From NCBI GenBank assembly GCA_011391595.1, contig JAABQG010000009.1, forward strand, positions 1-64,000: DNA of 64,000 nt, in the 5' to 3' direction. The position numbers and the translations under genes were made by a program. Under the pieces are notes generated by a model. It saw nothing but the letters and a program-made list of their open reading frames with translations. It searched no databases and was not told where the DNA came from. Positions 18,872 to 27,965 of the stretch are shown piece after piece (positions within the stretch are counted from its first letter, which is position 1; every line of letters starts with the position of its first letter). The DNA comes from Hydrogenophaga sp. (GTDB taxonomy: Bacteria; Pseudomonadota; Gammaproteobacteria; Burkholderiales; Burkholderiaceae_C).

Positions 18872-18988
18872 GCCGGATGGACACCCGCCCAAGGCGTCCA
18901 TCACTGAGCTTTGCAGCGAGGGTTTCCGACTGCGAAATGGCATAGCAATGCAAGAAGGCGCCCGTTGCGCCGTGCGTTATGCTGGTCC

Positions 18989-20719
18989 ATGCACTCTGAA
19001 ACCTTCATCCCCGGCAAAGACGCCTCGCTCGAAGCCACCATCACCACCCTGCAAGACAAACTGCAGGCCCTCGGCTTCCATATTGAAGAAAAGTCCTGGC
19101 TGAACCCGGTGGACGGCATCTGGTCGGTCCACATCCGCGACCGGGACTGTCCACTCCTGTTCACCAACGGCAAGGGTGCCACCCGGCTGGCCTGCCTGGC
19201 CAGCGCGCTGGGTGAGTTCTTCGAGCGCCTTTCAACCAATTATTTCTGGACCCACTACTACCTGGGCCCCGAGGTGGCCGACCGGCAGCATGTGCACTAC
19301 CCGCAGGAGCGCTGGTTCAAGCCGAGCGAAGACGGCGGCTGGCCCATCGATCTGCTGAACCCCAAACTGCACAAGTTCTACAACCCCGATGGCAGCGTAG
19401 ACGCCAGCGCGCTGGTCGAATTCAATTCTGGCAGCGCCGAGCGGGGCATCTGCGCCATTCCCTACGTGCGCGAACGCGACGGCGTGGTCACGTACTTCCC
19501 GGTCAACATCATCGGCAACCTGTATGTGAGCAACGGCATGTCGGCCGGCAATACCCCCGCCGAGGCGCGCACGCAAGCGCTGTCCGAGATTTTCGAGCGC
19601 CACATCAAGGGCCGCATCATCAGCGAAGGCATCTGCCTGCCGGACGTGCCGGAGGCCGTGATCGCCCGGTACCCGCGCATTGCGTCCGGCGTCGCCGCGC
19701 TGCGCTCGGCAGGCTTTGGGATCCTCGTCAAGGACGCCTCGCTGGGCGGCCAGTACCCGGTGATGAACGTGACCCTGCTGAACCCCAACGACCAGGGTTG
19801 CTTCGCCAGCTTTGGGGCGCACCCGCGTTTCGAGATTGCCCTTGAGCGTGCACTGACCGAACTGCTGCAGGGCCGTGCGCTGGACGCGCTGGGGGGATTC
19901 CCCGCACCGGGTCTGGATCTGGACGAAGTCGCGAGTTCGCCCAATATCGAGATCCATTTCGTCGATTCCAGCGGCGTCATCCACTGGAAGTTCCTCGGCA
20001 ACCAGCCCGACCACGCCTTTTGCGACTGGAACTTCAGCAACACCACCGCGGAAGACTACGCCTGGGCCGTGGACCGAATCCACCGCGATGGCCGTGAAAT
20101 CTACGTGGCCGACTTCAACCACCTGGGCGTCTATGCCTGCCGCATCCTGGTGCCCGGCATGTCCGAGATCTACCCGGTGGACGATCTGGAGTTCGAGAAC
20201 AACAGCATCGCCAACGACTTCCGTGAAGCCGTCCTGAACCTGCCCGATCTGGACGACGAAGAGTGCTCGGACCTGCTCGACACCCTGAACGAGTCCGCGT
20301 TGGCCGACCAGCGGCTGGTGGCGCAGGTGATCGGCCTCGCGGCGGATGCTGGGTCGTTCTGGGCCGACCTTCGCGTGGGCGAACTCAAGACCCTGCTGGC
20401 CTTGGCCATCGGCGACGAGGCCGCCACCCTGGAAGGCTGCGATTGGGTGCGCAACTTCGACCAGCTCAACCCCCAGCGACGCGCCGTCTACGCCTGCATC
20501 GAAAGCCTCATCCGCCTGGCGGACATGGGCGACACCGGCCCCTACCTGGACGCCTTGCGTCACCTCTACGGCGCTGGTGCCGTGGCGCAGGCCCGCGCGC
20601 TGATCATGCAGACCGACCGCTTCATGGGACTTTCCGCCCCCGGACTGTCACTCGAAGGCTGCGAAATGCACCGCAAGCTGCTGGTGGCCTACGACAAGAT
20701 TCACCGGCGGACCGCCTGA
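18989..20719 (+). CDS. ycaO: YcaO-family protein (E. coli YcaO type)
   Basis: A 576-residue protein close in length to E. coli YcaO (about 586). The start at 18989 (MHSETFIPGKDASLEATI) is chosen because the upstream extension to 18911 is not conserved in character. It shows the YcaO ATP-binding elements (GKGATRLACLASALGEFFERL, then QALSEIFERHIKGRI with the acidic Mg ligands) and the E. coli-type C-terminal domain after about residue 400. YcaO proteins use ATP to activate amide backbones; the E. coli protein enhances RimO-dependent methylthiolation of ribosomal protein S12. No RiPP precursor or partner gene is nearby, favouring the housekeeping type. Confidence 0.92.
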   Translation: MHSETFIPGKDASLEATITTLQDKLQALGFHIEEKSWLNPVDGIWSVHIRDRDCPLLFTNGKGATRLACLASALGEFFERLSTNYFWTHYYLGPEVADRQHVHYPQERWFKPSEDGGWPIDLLNPKLHKFYNPDGSVDASALVEFNSGSAERGICAIPYVRERDGVVTYFPVNIIGNLYVSNGMSAGNTPAEARTQALSEIFERHIKGRIISEGICLPDVPEAVIARYPRIASGVAALRSAGFGILVKDASLGGQYPVMNVTLLNPNDQGCFASFGAHPRFEIALERALTELLQGRALDALGGFPAPGLDLDEVASSPNIEIHFVDSSGVIHWKFLGNQPDHAFCDWNFSNTTAEDYAWAVDRIHRDGREIYVADFNHLGVYACRILVPGMSEIYPVDDLEFENNSIANDFREAVLNLPDLDDEECSDLLDTLNESALADQRLVAQVIGLAADAGSFWADLRVGELKTLLALAIGDEAATLEGCDWVRNFDQLNPQRRAVYACIESLIRLADMGDTGPYLDALRHLYGAGAVAQARALIMQTDRFMGLSAPGLSLEGCEMHRKLLVAYDKIHRRTA

Positions 20720-20737
20720 GCGACACGCCCCGAGCCG

Positions 20738-21031
20738 TCAGACGCAGCCGGTGGGCTTGGGCAGGCCCCCGTATTTGGTGATCGGCTTCATCGGGCCGGT
20801 CATCCAGAGCTTGAACACCGCGTTCTGGTCTTCTTCGAGGTATTTGGCGAACTTGCGGATCGGCGGAACGCTGCTGAATTCCTCGTAGTACTCCCGGGCC
20901 TTCAGAATCTGGTTCCACTTGGCCTCGTCGAGTTCAAAGCCGTCGGCCTCCGCCATGGCCCGGCCAATTTCCTCGGTCCACGCATTCATGTCCGTCAGGT
21001 AACCATCCCCGTCGCGATCAGGCAGATTCAT
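20738..21031 (-). CDS. tusE: TusE/DsrC-family sulfur carrier protein
   Basis: A 97-residue DsrC-superfamily protein. It contains DGYLTDMNAWTEEIGRAMA, the REYYEEF segment and the C-terminal arm GLPKPTGCV, whose penultimate Cys (96) is the persulfide acceptor. The second Cys typical of true DsrC is absent, so the TusE class (relay of sulfur to tRNA 2-thiouridine via TusBCD/MnmA) fits better. It converges on ycaO with an 18-base gap and lies 66 bases downstream of a thioredoxin gene on the same strand. Confidence 0.88.
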   Translation of the reverse strand: MNLPDRDGDGYLTDMNAWTEEIGRAMAEADGFELDEAKWNQILKAREYYEEFSSVPPIRKFAKYLEEDQNAVFKLWMTGPMKPITKYGGLPKPTGCV

Positions 21032-21097
21032 TAGGAAGCTCTCTTTCTTGAAGTGAAGTCATTGTGGACCAGTCCACCAGCTTGGCCGGCATGCCGG

Positions 21098-21475
21098 CTA
21101 CCCGGCCGGCATGGCCGCTGAATGGCCACTCCCGCCCGCGTGATACTCGACAAATCGGTCGAGAAAACGGCGCAAAAAACCTTCGGTCTGCGCGCCATGA
21201 AAACGGTCAATGACGTATCCGCGGCTGTAAGCGATGACGGTCGGGAACCCCTTGGCCTGGTGCCGGCCGGCGATGCGCATGTTTTCGTCGGCGTCAACTT
21301 TGGCCAGAACGAATTTCCCGTCGTACTCCCTGACCAGTCGTTCCAGCATGGGCGTCAGCACACGGCAGGGGCTGCACCATTCGGCGCCAATGTCCAGCAA
21401 TACCGGCACCTCCTGCGAGCGGTCAAGCACCAGCGCATCAAAATCGGCTTCTTCGACGTCGTAAGATAAGTCCAT
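21098..21475 (-). CDS. thioredoxin-family protein with CSPC active site
   Basis: A 125-residue cytoplasmic thioredoxin-fold protein with no signal peptide. The redox site is WCSPC (Cys34, Cys37) instead of the classical WCGPC; the cis-Pro motif is present as GFPTV, as is KVDADEN. The C terminus has an added Gly/His/Ala-rich tail. It precedes tusE in the same direction, so a link to sulfur relay is possible but only inferred. It may be the Trx-domain class often found alone in Burkholderiales. Confidence 0.88.
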   Translation of the reverse strand: MDLSYDVEEADFDALVLDRSQEVPVLLDIGAEWCSPCRVLTPMLERLVREYDGKFVLAKVDADENMRIAGRHQAKGFPTVIAYSRGYVIDRFHGAQTEGFLRRFLDRFVEYHAGGSGHSAAMPAG

Positions 21476-21731
21476 GGCTTCGGGGAATCTCGATCAGGTA
21501 CGGGGGCCAGTATATTGTTCAAGCCGGTTTTGCGCAGGGGTCCGGCGCATATCCGCACTGGCCGATCCATTCCGAGCCCTGTGCTTTGAGGTCGTGCTCC
21601 CTGCTTCGGGCCGTCAACGGCTCGCGCGATGCCCCCCGATCCGCGGCCTGTGGCCAGGCGCCGGCCGGCACTCCATTGCGCCGTGCATGGGTATCATGAA
21701 GCCGGCAGCCGTTTTTCATTGGAGGTCCCCC

Positions 21732-23414
21732 ATGAACGCCAGAATCGAAACGCTCCCCAGCGCGCAATACCTTGCCGACACCCATGAGGTGAGCAACCTC
21801 TCCAGCGAACTCTGGGACTACAACATGTACACCGGCGATGCCGCCCTGAGGGAATCGGTGCAGCGGGAAGGGGGCGCGTGGGCCGACAGCGAACTTGCGG
21901 ACTTCGGCAAACTGACCGGTTCGGCGGACTACCTGGAACTGGGGCATCTGGCCAACAAGTTCCAGCCCGAGTTCGATACCCATGACCGGTTCGGCAACAG
22001 GATCGATCTGGTGAAGTTTCATCCGGCGTATCACCAGCTCATGAAGACCTCGATCGAGCACGGCCTGCACGCTTCGCCCTGGACGGCGCCCGGGCCCGGT
22101 GCGCATGTGGCACGCGCCGCCCGGACCTACCTGCACACCCAGGTCGAGGCCGGCCACGGCTGCCCCATCACCATGACTTTTGCCGCACTGCCCTCGTTGC
22201 GCCTGCAGCCCGACCTGGCCCGGATCTGGGAACCCAAGATCACGGGACGGGTGTACGACCCGCGCAACGTTCCCATGGAGCAGAAGGAGGGCATCACCAT
22301 CGGCATGGCCATGACGGAAAAACAGGGCGGCTCCGATGTGCGCACCAACAGCACGCGTGCCCATCCGGTCGGCGTGGGCGGGCCCGGCCAGGCCTACGAA
22401 CTCGTGGGGCACAAGTATTTTGTGTCCGCCCCCATGTGCGATGCCTTCCTGGTGCTGGCGCAGGCGCCCGGCGGCCTCTCGTGCTTTCTGTTGCCGCGCT
22501 GGCGTCCCGACGGAACCAAGAACCCGATGCAGGTGCTGCGCCTGAAGAAGAAGATGGGCAATGCGTCCAATGCCTCGTCCGAGACCGAACTGCGCGGCGC
22601 GCTGGCCTGGATGGTCGGTGAAGAGGGCCGCGGTGTGCGCACCATCATCGAAATGGTCAGCATGACCCGCTTCGACTGCATGATCGGCTCCAGTGCCGGC
22701 ATGCGCATGGCGGCCACCCAGGCGCTGCACCACTGCGCCCACCGGTCGGCCTTTGGCAAGGTGCTGAACCAGCAACCGCTGATGCAGAACGTGCTGGCCG
22801 ATCTGGCACTGGAAAGCGAAGCCGCCACGACCCTGACAATGCGCATGGCCCGCGCCATGGACCACCGCGCCGACGAGCACGAAGACCTGCTGGTGCGTCT
22901 GGTCACCGCCGTGGGCAAGTACTGGATCTGCAAGCGCACCCCCAACCATGCCTATGAGGCCATGGAGTGCATTGGTGGCAGCGGCGTGATGGAAGACAGC
23001 ATGATGCCGCGCCTGTTCCGCGAATCCCCGGTCAACGCCATCTGGGAGGGCAGCGGCAATGTGCAGTGCCTGGACGTGCTGCGCGCCTTGTCAAAAACAC
23101 CGGCCGTGGTCGATGCGTTCTTTGCCGAGGTGGGCCAGGCACGCGGTTCCCACGCAGCGCTGGACCGCCACGTGGCCGACCTCGCGAAAGATTTCAAGGA
23201 CCTTCAGGATTTTGAATACCGGGCGCGTGACATCGTGGACCGCATGGCCCTGGCGATGCAGGCTGCCCTTCTGGTGCGCCATGCCCCAAGCTTGGTGAGC
23301 GATGGCTTTTGCCGTTCACGGCTGGAGCAACTGGGCCACCACAACTACGGCAGCCTGCCCCGAGGCGTGGATGTGGCCGCCATCATCGCCCGCGCAACGC
23401 CAAGCGCCGATTGA
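21732..23414 (+). CDS. AidB-like acyl-CoA dehydrogenase
   Basis: A 560-residue flavoprotein. The start at 21732 follows GGAGGT by five bases. The N-terminal region (WDYNMYTGDAALRESVQREG) and the acyl-CoA dehydrogenase core (GMAMTEKQGGSDVRTN, MGNASNASSE, IWEGSGNVQCLDVLRAL) match the AidB/DNA-alkylation-response subfamily, which is longer than ordinary acyl-CoA dehydrogenases. The C-terminal RSRLEQLGHHNYG region follows. No Ada box was recognised upstream, so alkylation control is unproven; isovaleryl-CoA dehydrogenase-like activity is the alternative. Confidence 0.87.
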   Translation: MNARIETLPSAQYLADTHEVSNLSSELWDYNMYTGDAALRESVQREGGAWADSELADFGKLTGSADYLELGHLANKFQPEFDTHDRFGNRIDLVKFHPAYHQLMKTSIEHGLHASPWTAPGPGAHVARAARTYLHTQVEAGHGCPITMTFAALPSLRLQPDLARIWEPKITGRVYDPRNVPMEQKEGITIGMAMTEKQGGSDVRTNSTRAHPVGVGGPGQAYELVGHKYFVSAPMCDAFLVLAQAPGGLSCFLLPRWRPDGTKNPMQVLRLKKKMGNASNASSETELRGALAWMVGEEGRGVRTIIEMVSMTRFDCMIGSSAGMRMAATQALHHCAHRSAFGKVLNQQPLMQNVLADLALESEAATTLTMRMARAMDHRADEHEDLLVRLVTAVGKYWICKRTPNHAYEAMECIGGSGVMEDSMMPRLFRESPVNAIWEGSGNVQCLDVLRALSKTPAVVDAFFAEVGQARGSHAALDRHVADLAKDFKDLQDFEYRARDIVDRMALAMQAALLVRHAPSLVSDGFCRSRLEQLGHHNYGSLPRGVDVAAIIARATPSAD

Positions 23415-23424
23415 AGGCAGGGAC

Positions 23425-24696
23425 TCAGTTCAGGATCTGAGGCGCCAGAAAACTTCCGGGCGCCATGGATGATTGACGCAGCACAAAAACCTGATTGGCG
23501 CCACCCAGAACGACCAGATCGTTCGAACCATCCCCGCCAACATCGCCTATGGCCACGCGCGCTGATGCAACCGGCATGCCGATGCTTGCGCTCAGGGTGA
23601 ACCCTCCGCTGCCGTTTTGCATGAGTACATTCACGCTGGAGTTGACGGTTGTGGGCGAACCCACCGGGAAAAACCCGACACATGCAAAGTCCGGCCGCCC
23701 GTCGCCATTGAGGTCGCCCACCGCCCCGCCGTCAATCCCCTTCACGTCCGCCAGAGAGGTCTGGATCAGTCCAAACGAGCCCGCAGGGTTGCTCTGCAAC
23801 AGGGTACTGAGACTGGCCTTGTAGTCGATGGTGGACGGTGTGAAGAACTCCACCAGGTCGCGCACGCCATCGGCGTTGTAATCCGTCATTGTCAGCAACT
23901 TGCCGTTGACGCCGGTCTGGGGTGACAGCGTTACCGCCGCGCCAAGCGTGCCACCGGGCAATTGATAGACCAGACCCAGCACCGTGTTCGGGACGTAGCC
24001 GGTGCGAGGCAGGTACATGCGAAACGCCAGGTCATTGCGGCCATCCCCGTTCAGATCTCCGGTCGCCACGGTGCCGGCACTGCCAGGCAGTGCAATCAGT
24101 ACCGGCGCCAGGAACGTGCCGCGACGGGAGGGATCCTGGTAGACAACCGTGGCGCCCACACCCGGGGCCAGTGAGTCGGCAACCACGATATCGGGTATGT
24201 TGTCTCCATTGACATCGCCAATAGCGACGTCATAGGGATTTGACGGCATGAGATCGAGACGCTGCGGCGCCAGGAAGTGCCCACGATTGACGATGTCCTG
24301 CCGCAGCATCCAAACCGCCCGGTCAGCCGTCGAACTGGTACTGCCGACATCGGTCACCACAAGGTCTGCAGCACCGTCGCCATCGATATCAGCCAAAGCC
24401 ATTTTCCAGGGATAGACGCCGACGACATACGTCTGCGCCGACGCGAATACACCGGTGGAGGTCTGCAGGCGAACCAGCAAGCGGCCTTCACGCTGTGTCA
24501 GGCTGCTTGAAAGCTGGGCAAGGGTGATCACGTCTTCGTGGCCATCGCCATCGATGTCCGCAACGAGTACATCGGTGGAAACCCAAAGCGGATACAGCCA
24601 GTCATCGCCATCACCACCGCCACTGCCACACGCCAGGATCAAGGAGCTCAATCCCGCAATGGCCCAAGGCCGGACGCGCTGGCTTGAAAACATCAA
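23425..24696 (-). CDS. FG-GAP/VCBS repeat lipoprotein
   Basis: A 423-residue exported lipoprotein: signal peptide with lipobox LILAC (Cys about 23), a short Gly/Asp linker, then about seven FG-GAP repeats. Each repeat contains a calcium-binding-like D-x-D-G-D-G loop: DIDGDGHEDV, DIDGDGAADL, DVNGDNIPDI, DLNGDGRNDL, DYNADGVRDL, DLNGDGRPDF and DVGGDGSNDL. This forms a beta-propeller expected at the cell surface or periplasm. The function is unknown. It is followed upstream by another ACGGGGG-type lipoprotein gene 52 bases away. Confidence 0.85.
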   Translation of the reverse strand: MMFSSQRVRPWAIAGLSSLILACGSGGGDGDDWLYPLWVSTDVLVADIDGDGHEDVITLAQLSSSLTQREGRLLVRLQTSTGVFASAQTYVVGVYPWKMALADIDGDGAADLVVTDVGSTSSTADRAVWMLRQDIVNRGHFLAPQRLDLMPSNPYDVAIGDVNGDNIPDIVVADSLAPGVGATVVYQDPSRRGTFLAPVLIALPGSAGTVATGDLNGDGRNDLAFRMYLPRTGYVPNTVLGLVYQLPGGTLGAAVTLSPQTGVNGKLLTMTDYNADGVRDLVEFFTPSTIDYKASLSTLLQSNPAGSFGLIQTSLADVKGIDGGAVGDLNGDGRPDFACVGFFPVGSPTTVNSSVNVLMQNGSGGFTLSASIGMPVASARVAIGDVGGDGSNDLVVLGGANQVFVLRQSSMAPGSFLAPQILN

Positions 24697-24748
24697 TCCC
24701 TCCTTACATTGACGGCAAGACTGATTCGAATAACCGATTGGCCAAGCG

Positions 24749-25468
24749 TCAATAAGTGATCGTCAGCGTATCTGCGCCAACGACGGCAACCTCCGACAGC
24801 CGGGTCAACCCGCCAGCAGGGGTCATCCTGAATCTGAGGGTTGAAGTTGCCGCGACGGCGCCTGACGCATTTTTATCCACTTCAATCAGATCCAAAAGCG
24901 CGTAGCCCACCATGGTGTCCGGCTTGACGGCATAGGAGACTTCGACAGTGCCGAGAGGTATGGTTTTGGCACTTGAAGAATAGACCGTCTGTTTGTACAA
25001 CGGACCCGCATCGCCAATCTTGACGGTTGGGGGGATCGTCACCGGGCCGGTCACCACCGAGTAGAAATCCACTCCTGTTTCGCCCAATGGAAGATAGTTG
25101 GTGTCCACATAGAGGGTCACGCTTCCGTTAATGGGCTGCGTGACAACCACTCCATTCAGCGTGCCCGTCACAGTGCCGGTCGTCACTTCTGTCTTCTTGA
25201 GCCCCGCAACGTTTTCAAAGTTGGCACTGGCTGGAACGCTTTGCGTCACTGTTCCGTTGCCCGTTATAACTACGCCAGAAATCTCCCCACTGACCGTGAA
25301 ATTCAGTGTGCTTGAATCATTGAAGAAGTTGACCCAAGCTGTCTGGAGCTGGTAGGTGTCAATCGTAGCGACGGGTGGCGCTACGCTATCCCCACCTCCC
25401 CCACCGCCGCATGCTGTGAAAAGAGAAACAAGGCTGACTGCGAGTGCATAGCGAATACTGCGTGACAT
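24749..25468 (-). CDS. hypothetical lipoprotein with beta-rich domain
   Basis: A 239-residue lipoprotein. The start at 25468 is supported by AAGGAGAT six bases upstream and by the signal sequence MSRSIRYALAVSLVSLF ending in lipobox FTAC, followed by a six-glycine run. The mature part is Thr/Val-rich beta sandwich-like and has no motif I recognise. It sits 52 bases upstream of the FG-GAP lipoprotein in the same direction, so the two may be expressed together. Confidence 0.8.
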   Translation of the reverse strand: MSRSIRYALAVSLVSLFTACGGGGGGDSVAPPVATIDTYQLQTAWVNFFNDSSTLNFTVSGEISGVVITGNGTVTQSVPASANFENVAGLKKTEVTTGTVTGTLNGVVVTQPINGSVTLYVDTNYLPLGETGVDFYSVVTGPVTIPPTVKIGDAGPLYKQTVYSSSAKTIPLGTVEVSYAVKPDTMVGYALLDLIEVDKNASGAVAATSTLRFRMTPAGGLTRLSEVAVVGADTLTITY

Positions 25469-25856
25469 GACGATCTCCTTGCAAAAGGCGCGAGAGAGAA
25501 GGGATCTGCTGTTAGAAGCCACTTTGAGCCCTTCTGGCCCCCACGTTTCTTTATATACGCCGGAGGCATTTGCAAAGTACTGATAAAACTCACCCTTTCG
25601 CAAAGTATCGAGCCTGGCAACCGCCTGGAAGCGCCACCGCACCGCCACGGCACTGAGGGCCAGAGCGATTGGGAGCGAAGTGGCGCTCCAAAGGGCGCCA
25701 ATGCGACTTCATGCGCCCTGGTGAACCGGGCGGTGGCGGCGGCAACAGCGGCTTGAGGGCCGCGACGATGGCCGCCGCTTCCATGCCTGGTGGGTCTCCC
25801 CAGGTCAGGACCACGATTCAGCCCGTGGGCTTCTCGACTCGCCTGGCTTCGGCAGC
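25469..25856. other. 388-base intergenic region between the GrpB gene and a lipoprotein gene
   Basis: No gene is seen. It should contain the promoter of the lipoprotein pair. The only pattern noticed is an 8-base direct repeat GCAAAGTA at 25572-25579 and 25600-25607, about 100-140 bases upstream of the lipoprotein start. The remainder is GC-rich sequence whose open frames look like shadows. Confidence 0.5.
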
Positions 25857-26444
25857 TCAGCCGGTTGTGTGCGGGGCCGAGCCAAGCGCCGGCGACTCCT
25901 GGGCGCAGGGTTCGGCTGCCCCTGCCCCTCGACTCCAGGCAGCGATGACTCGTGCAACGAATGAAGTCTTTGCTTCCGTGTACGCCTCCCGGTCCGCGCT
26001 GTACTTCTGGGCAAGTCTCCGCTTGAAGTGCGCGTACGCCTCGGCGGCTTCGGGTTGACTGCGCAATGCATCGCGAAAGGCCAGTCTGTCGCGCCACAGC
26101 GGGCTATGTATTGGAACGATGTGAAGATGATGCGTCCGGTGGGCTGGCGAGGGCTTGCAGAACCAGTGCATGACATCGGCCTTGTAGGGGTAGTAGACCC
26201 AGCCTGCATTCACAACAGCTTCGATCGCGTCTCGCGACGCGTTCAGGGACTTGACGGGCGCCATCATGTCAATGATCGGCTTGGCCATGAGACCAGACAC
26301 CGCAGTACTGCCGATGTGTTCGATCTGCCCAACGAGCCACGGCGAAAGCACTGCGCTCAGTGTGGCAGCCTCCGCGCTGAAAAGGGCGGGCCACCCAGCC
26401 TGGTATGCGACCAGTTCAATCGGGGCATCGGGGGCGTTGTCCAT
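25857..26444 (-). CDS. GrpB-family protein (UPF0157, nucleotidyltransferase fold)
   Basis: A 195-residue protein with the GrpB signature: IELVAYQAGWPALFSAEAA, then QIEHIGSTAVSGLMAKPIIDMM, HHLHIVP and LAFRDALRS. The family has a nucleotidyltransferase-like fold, with GSTA as the minimal active-site motif; its substrate is largely unknown. The ATG at 26444 is preferred to an upstream GTG at 26489 because family members start just before the Y-x-x-x-W segment. The last 30 residues are a non-conserved Ala/Gly/Ser tail. GrpB genes are frequent in integron cassette arrays. Confidence 0.85.
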   Translation of the reverse strand: MDNAPDAPIELVAYQAGWPALFSAEAATLSAVLSPWLVGQIEHIGSTAVSGLMAKPIIDMMAPVKSLNASRDAIEAVVNAGWVYYPYKADVMHWFCKPSPAHRTHHLHIVPIHSPLWRDRLAFRDALRSQPEAAEAYAHFKRRLAQKYSADREAYTEAKTSFVARVIAAWSRGAGAAEPCAQESPALGSAPHTTG

Positions 26445-26519
26445 GGACGGATTGTGCAGCGTCACGTCAGGTTCGGCGGTGCGCGGCACGCGCGCGCATG
26501 GGGATGGGCCGACGCAGTG

Positions 26520-26879
26520 TCATTTGGTTCGGTACTGACTCGCGAGCGCTGTTGCAACGCGTCCGATGAGGTCCAAAGGAAAGACCGCACCATACGGGAA
26601 GGCAAGGTTGCCCTTCGCATTGCGGAACGGCGCCAGTTCGCTGATGAGTCGCAGATCATCCGGGACGGGCGGATAGATACCGATGTGCTTCTTGAACCCG
26701 GCGAAGTAGAAGAAGGTTCGAGCCAGCTTGAACGCCGGCATGTTGTAGCTGATGCAAGGAACCGCCTGGGGCACCCTGGCTTCAACGATGCCGCCAATCT
26801 GGCGCAGGATCGGCTGTGCTTGCGGGTGGGCCGCGGCGATGTAGTCGTCATGCGAAGTAAATTTCGGGTGCGTGGGCAT
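26520..26879 (-). CDS. DUF1801 (YdhG-like) protein
   Basis: A 119-residue protein matching the DUF1801/YdhG fold: FTSHDDYIAAAHPQAQPIL, then ISYNMPAFKLARTFFYFAGFKKHIGIYP and KGNLAFPY. These proteins are related to the iron-chaperone-like or PF08818 domain, and their role is unclear. The start at 26879 (MPTHPKF) is chosen over one at 26927 because it begins at the conserved segment. It lies 63 bases downstream of an SRPBCC gene on the same strand. Confidence 0.83.
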   Translation of the reverse strand: MPTHPKFTSHDDYIAAAHPQAQPILRQIGGIVEARVPQAVPCISYNMPAFKLARTFFYFAGFKKHIGIYPPVPDDLRLISELAPFRNAKGNLAFPYGAVFPLDLIGRVATALASQYRTK

Positions 26880-26942
26880 GGGGGGCTGAAGGCGTCGCAA
26901 GGTCAAACGCCTGTGGGTCCGGTTCATCTTGATGGCTGGGGG

Positions 26943-27389
26943 TCATGGCCGGATCTCCGGCTCCACCAGTTGCGCGAGCAGCTGCAACGACTCCTGCCAG
27001 CCCAGGTAGCAGGCCTCCGTCGGGATCATGGCGGGTATGCCCTCCTGCACGACGTTCACCTCCACGCCGCATGAAACCGCCTTGAGCGTGACGGTGGTTT
27101 GCATGACACCCGGCAGATGGGGGTCATCAAATTCGGCGGTATAGCGCAGCTTCTGATCGGGCACAAGTTCAAGGTACTCGCCGCCAAACGAATGGCGGTG
27201 CCCCGTGGTGAAGTTGGTGAACGACATGGCGTACCGGCCGCCCACCAGGGGCTCCAGCTGGTGCACCTTGCCCGCGAAGCCATGGGGAGGCAGCCATTTG
27301 GCCCAAGCGTCCGGATCGAGAAATGCACGATAGACCCGCTCTGGCGGGGCGCGCAGGACGCGGTGCAGCTGAACAGAATTGGTGGACAT
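26943..27389 (-). CDS. SRPBCC/AHSA1-type ligand-binding protein
   Basis: A 148-residue START-like fold protein: HRVLRAPPERVYRAFLDPDAWAKWLPP at the N terminus, GGRYAMSF, and the C-terminal amphipathic helix GWQESLQLLAQLVEPEI. The family binds hydrophobic ligands or acts as an Hsp90 activator-like domain; the ligand is unknown. Two adjacent ATG codons (27392 and 27389) follow AAGGAG; the second has the better spacing (5 bases). The longer frame to 27590 is not supported. Confidence 0.85.
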   Translation of the reverse strand: MSTNSVQLHRVLRAPPERVYRAFLDPDAWAKWLPPHGFAGKVHQLEPLVGGRYAMSFTNFTTGHRHSFGGEYLELVPDQKLRYTAEFDDPHLPGVMQTTVTLKAVSCGVEVNVVQEGIPAMIPTEACYLGWQESLQLLAQLVEPEIRP

Positions 27390-27460
27390 CATCGCTCCTT
27401 GTGATGTGAACTGCCGTCGTCTGTCATGGCGAACCGAAGGGTGTCGAACTCCCCGAGCGA

Positions 27461-27670
27461 TTACTTCCTGGCGAGAAAGTAGGCCACGAGGGCGTTGGCA
27501 TGCCCATGGCCGAGTCGGTGACCGGACTTGAGCAGGGCCACGTACTCCATATGCTTCATTGGCCCTGCTCCCTGAAGAACGGACATCCAATGCGCGATGG
27601 GCTGGCCGTAGGTCTTCTCGATGGATGGGAAATACGACGCTGGTCCTTTGACTTTTTCTTCGCCCGGCAT
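27461..27670 (-). CDS. small DUF4287 protein
   Basis: A 69-residue protein with GPASYFPSIEKTYGQPIAHWM and LLKSGHRLGHGHANALVAYFLA, the DUF4287 pattern, a small helical domain of unknown function. The start at 27670 is supported by AGGAG six bases upstream. It ends at a Lys shortly after the last helix, as in other members. It is separated from the SRPBCC gene by 71 bases. Confidence 0.82.
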   Translation of the reverse strand: MPGEEKVKGPASYFPSIEKTYGQPIAHWMSVLQGAGPMKHMEYVALLKSGHRLGHGHANALVAYFLARK

Positions 27671-27965
27671 GTTCGTCTCCTGAAAGCGCTGATTTTCAAC
27701 CCTCAATCCTACGTCCGGTTGACCTAATGGTGCACGCCGTCAGTCACTCCAGGCGTCACTGCGCTACGCGCCGTCACCGTGTGGCACAGCCCTGAACTCC
27801 GGTCGCGCTTCTGCCGATGCCGAGCAGTCGACCAGTCGTTCGAATCGCTCTGCGGGAACCGCATCCGGGGACATTACCTCAAAATAAGTAGCAAACAAAA
27901 ACCATCCGACGCTGGCATAGGGCCGTTTCCCTTGCATTTCTTGCCTGGAAACGCCTCCAGCCGCC

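Noticed and set aside
18876..18902. Hairpin GATGGAC/GTCCATC after metK
   Set aside because: A 7-bp stem with a 13-base loop and no T-run; too weak for a terminator call.
27671..27965. Gene in the 295-base gap between the DUF4287 and DUF1810 genes
   Set aside because: Open frames here lack ribosome sites and recognisable composition; nothing supported.
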